A stretch of 5,145 nucleotides of DNA, taken from positions 1 through 5,145 of the forward strand of contig JABDEJ010000116.1 in the NCBI GenBank assembly GCA_013287095.1. Direction: 5' to 3'. The number at the start of each line of letters is the position of its first letter. Positions within the stretch are counted from its first letter, which is position 1. Position numbers and translations under genes: made by a program. Origin of the DNA: Bacteroidota bacterium. GTDB lineage: Bacteria > Bacteroidota > Bacteroidia > CAILMK01. Shown here piece after piece: positions 4,842 to 5,145 of the stretch. The notes under the pieces are model-generated. The model searched no databases. It had not been told where the DNA came from and saw nothing but the letters and a program-made list of their open reading frames with translations.

Positions 4842-5145
4842 ATGAATTCCAAAGTCGATGAATATTTTACCTCCGTCAAAAAGTGGCAGAAAGAACTCGA
4901 GACATTGAGAATGATCATTCTCGACTGTGGGCTGACGGAGGAGTTGAAGTGGGCTGTTCCTTGCTATACTTATCATGGTAAGAATATCGTGGGACTGAAT
5001 GGGTTAAAAGAATTCTGTTCGCTTGGGTTTTTCAAAGGGAGTTTGCTATCTGATCCTTACCACATTTTAGCCAAGCCCGGAAAGCTTACCCATGCCGGGC
5101 GCTATATCCTGTTCACCAATGTGGAGGAGATAACCGAAATGGAAC
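4842..5145 (+). CDS. DUF1801 / YdeI-OmdA family protein (second copy), cut by right edge
   Basis: The N-terminal 101 codons of a second DUF1801 protein, open to the edge. It starts MNSKVDEYFTSVKKWQKELE, then has LRMIILDCGLTEELKWAVP and YTYHGKNIVGLNGLKEFC. It ends in the window at NVEEITEME, aligned without gaps to residues up to about 106 of the copy at 3351. The two copies share the 16-residue block LRMIILDCGLTEELKW exactly and differ more after the GKN strand. The start at 4842 is supported by AAGAAGGGA (4827-4835) and a three-base gap to the PhnB-like gene. The C-terminal OmdA part, if present, lies outside the window. Confidence 0.87.
   Translation, partial: MNSKVDEYFTSVKKWQKELETLRMIILDCGLTEELKWAVPCYTYHGKNIVGLNGLKEFCSLGFFKGSLLSDPYHILAKPGKLTHAGRYILFTNVEEITEME

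Noticed and set aside
4478..4976. Minus-strand ORFs of 78 and 85 codons opposite the PhnB-like and second YdeI-like genes
   Set aside because: The one at 4719-4976 resembles the antisense frame of the first YdeI copy only because the two genes are paralogues, and both are shadows.
1..5145. tRNA or rRNA genes, CRISPR arrays, transposase genes, toxin-antitoxin or phage genes
   Set aside because: No regularly spaced CRISPR repeats, cloverleaf tRNA sequence or recombinase motif was seen on either strand. All substantial coding space is explained by the listed families.

Overview
The window looks like chromosomal DNA from a member of the Bacteroidota, probably a Chitinophaga/Sphingobacteria/Cytophaga-type organism. 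This is an inference from three signs. One clear promoter has the Bacteroidota form (TTTG, 20 bases, TACATTTG). Most start codons follow A-rich leaders with no Shine-Dalgarno motif. The intergenic repeats resemble those common in that phylum. The taxon cannot be fixed more closely from the sequence alone.

Left part (1-1863), minus strand: two housekeeping genes. The 5' 274 codons of topA (DNA topoisomerase I) run off the left edge. Upstream of it is trmN6, an N6-adenine methyltransferase gene for tRNA1(Val). trmN6 is in frame and complete, but it carries two extra segments next to SAM motif I that do not look like methyltransferase sequence. One is a purine-rich, T-free stretch. The other contains a 7-bp-arm hairpin and resembles an intergenic palindromic repeat that is being translated as protein. 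These two segments are the most unusual feature of the window.

Centre (1864-2016): a divergent intergenic region. It holds a 9-bp inverted repeat and then a textbook Bacteroidota promoter. Two nearly identical 18-bp palindromes (GTAGTtaaaTAACTAC type) are set in the promoter, one filling the -33/-7 spacer and one covering the end of the -7 box and the start-site region. This reads as an autoregulated ArsR-family promoter.

Right part (2017-5145), plus strand: a compact run of seven co-directional small genes. In order they are an ArsR-family repressor, an SRPBCC/AHSA1 protein, a VOC (glyoxalase-like) protein, a DUF1801/YdeI-like protein, a DoxX-like membrane protein, a PhnB-type VOC protein and a second DUF1801/YdeI-like protein cut by the right edge. 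Gaps are 1, 106, 33, 54, 18 and 3 bases. The 106-base gap holds a 20-bp-arm imperfect palindrome of an intergenic-repeat type, and the 54-base gap is almost entirely six in-register copies of an ATTNAAAA octamer. The VOC + YdeI pair occurs twice, so the cassette appears to have grown by duplication or repeated recruitment.

The ArsR + SRPBCC pair is a common linked arrangement in which the repressor controls its own operon. The shared substrate or stress of the cassette is unknown. I do not claim a new defence or metabolic system. The genes are individually familiar families and the new aspects are the repeats, the operator layout and the protein-coding inserts.
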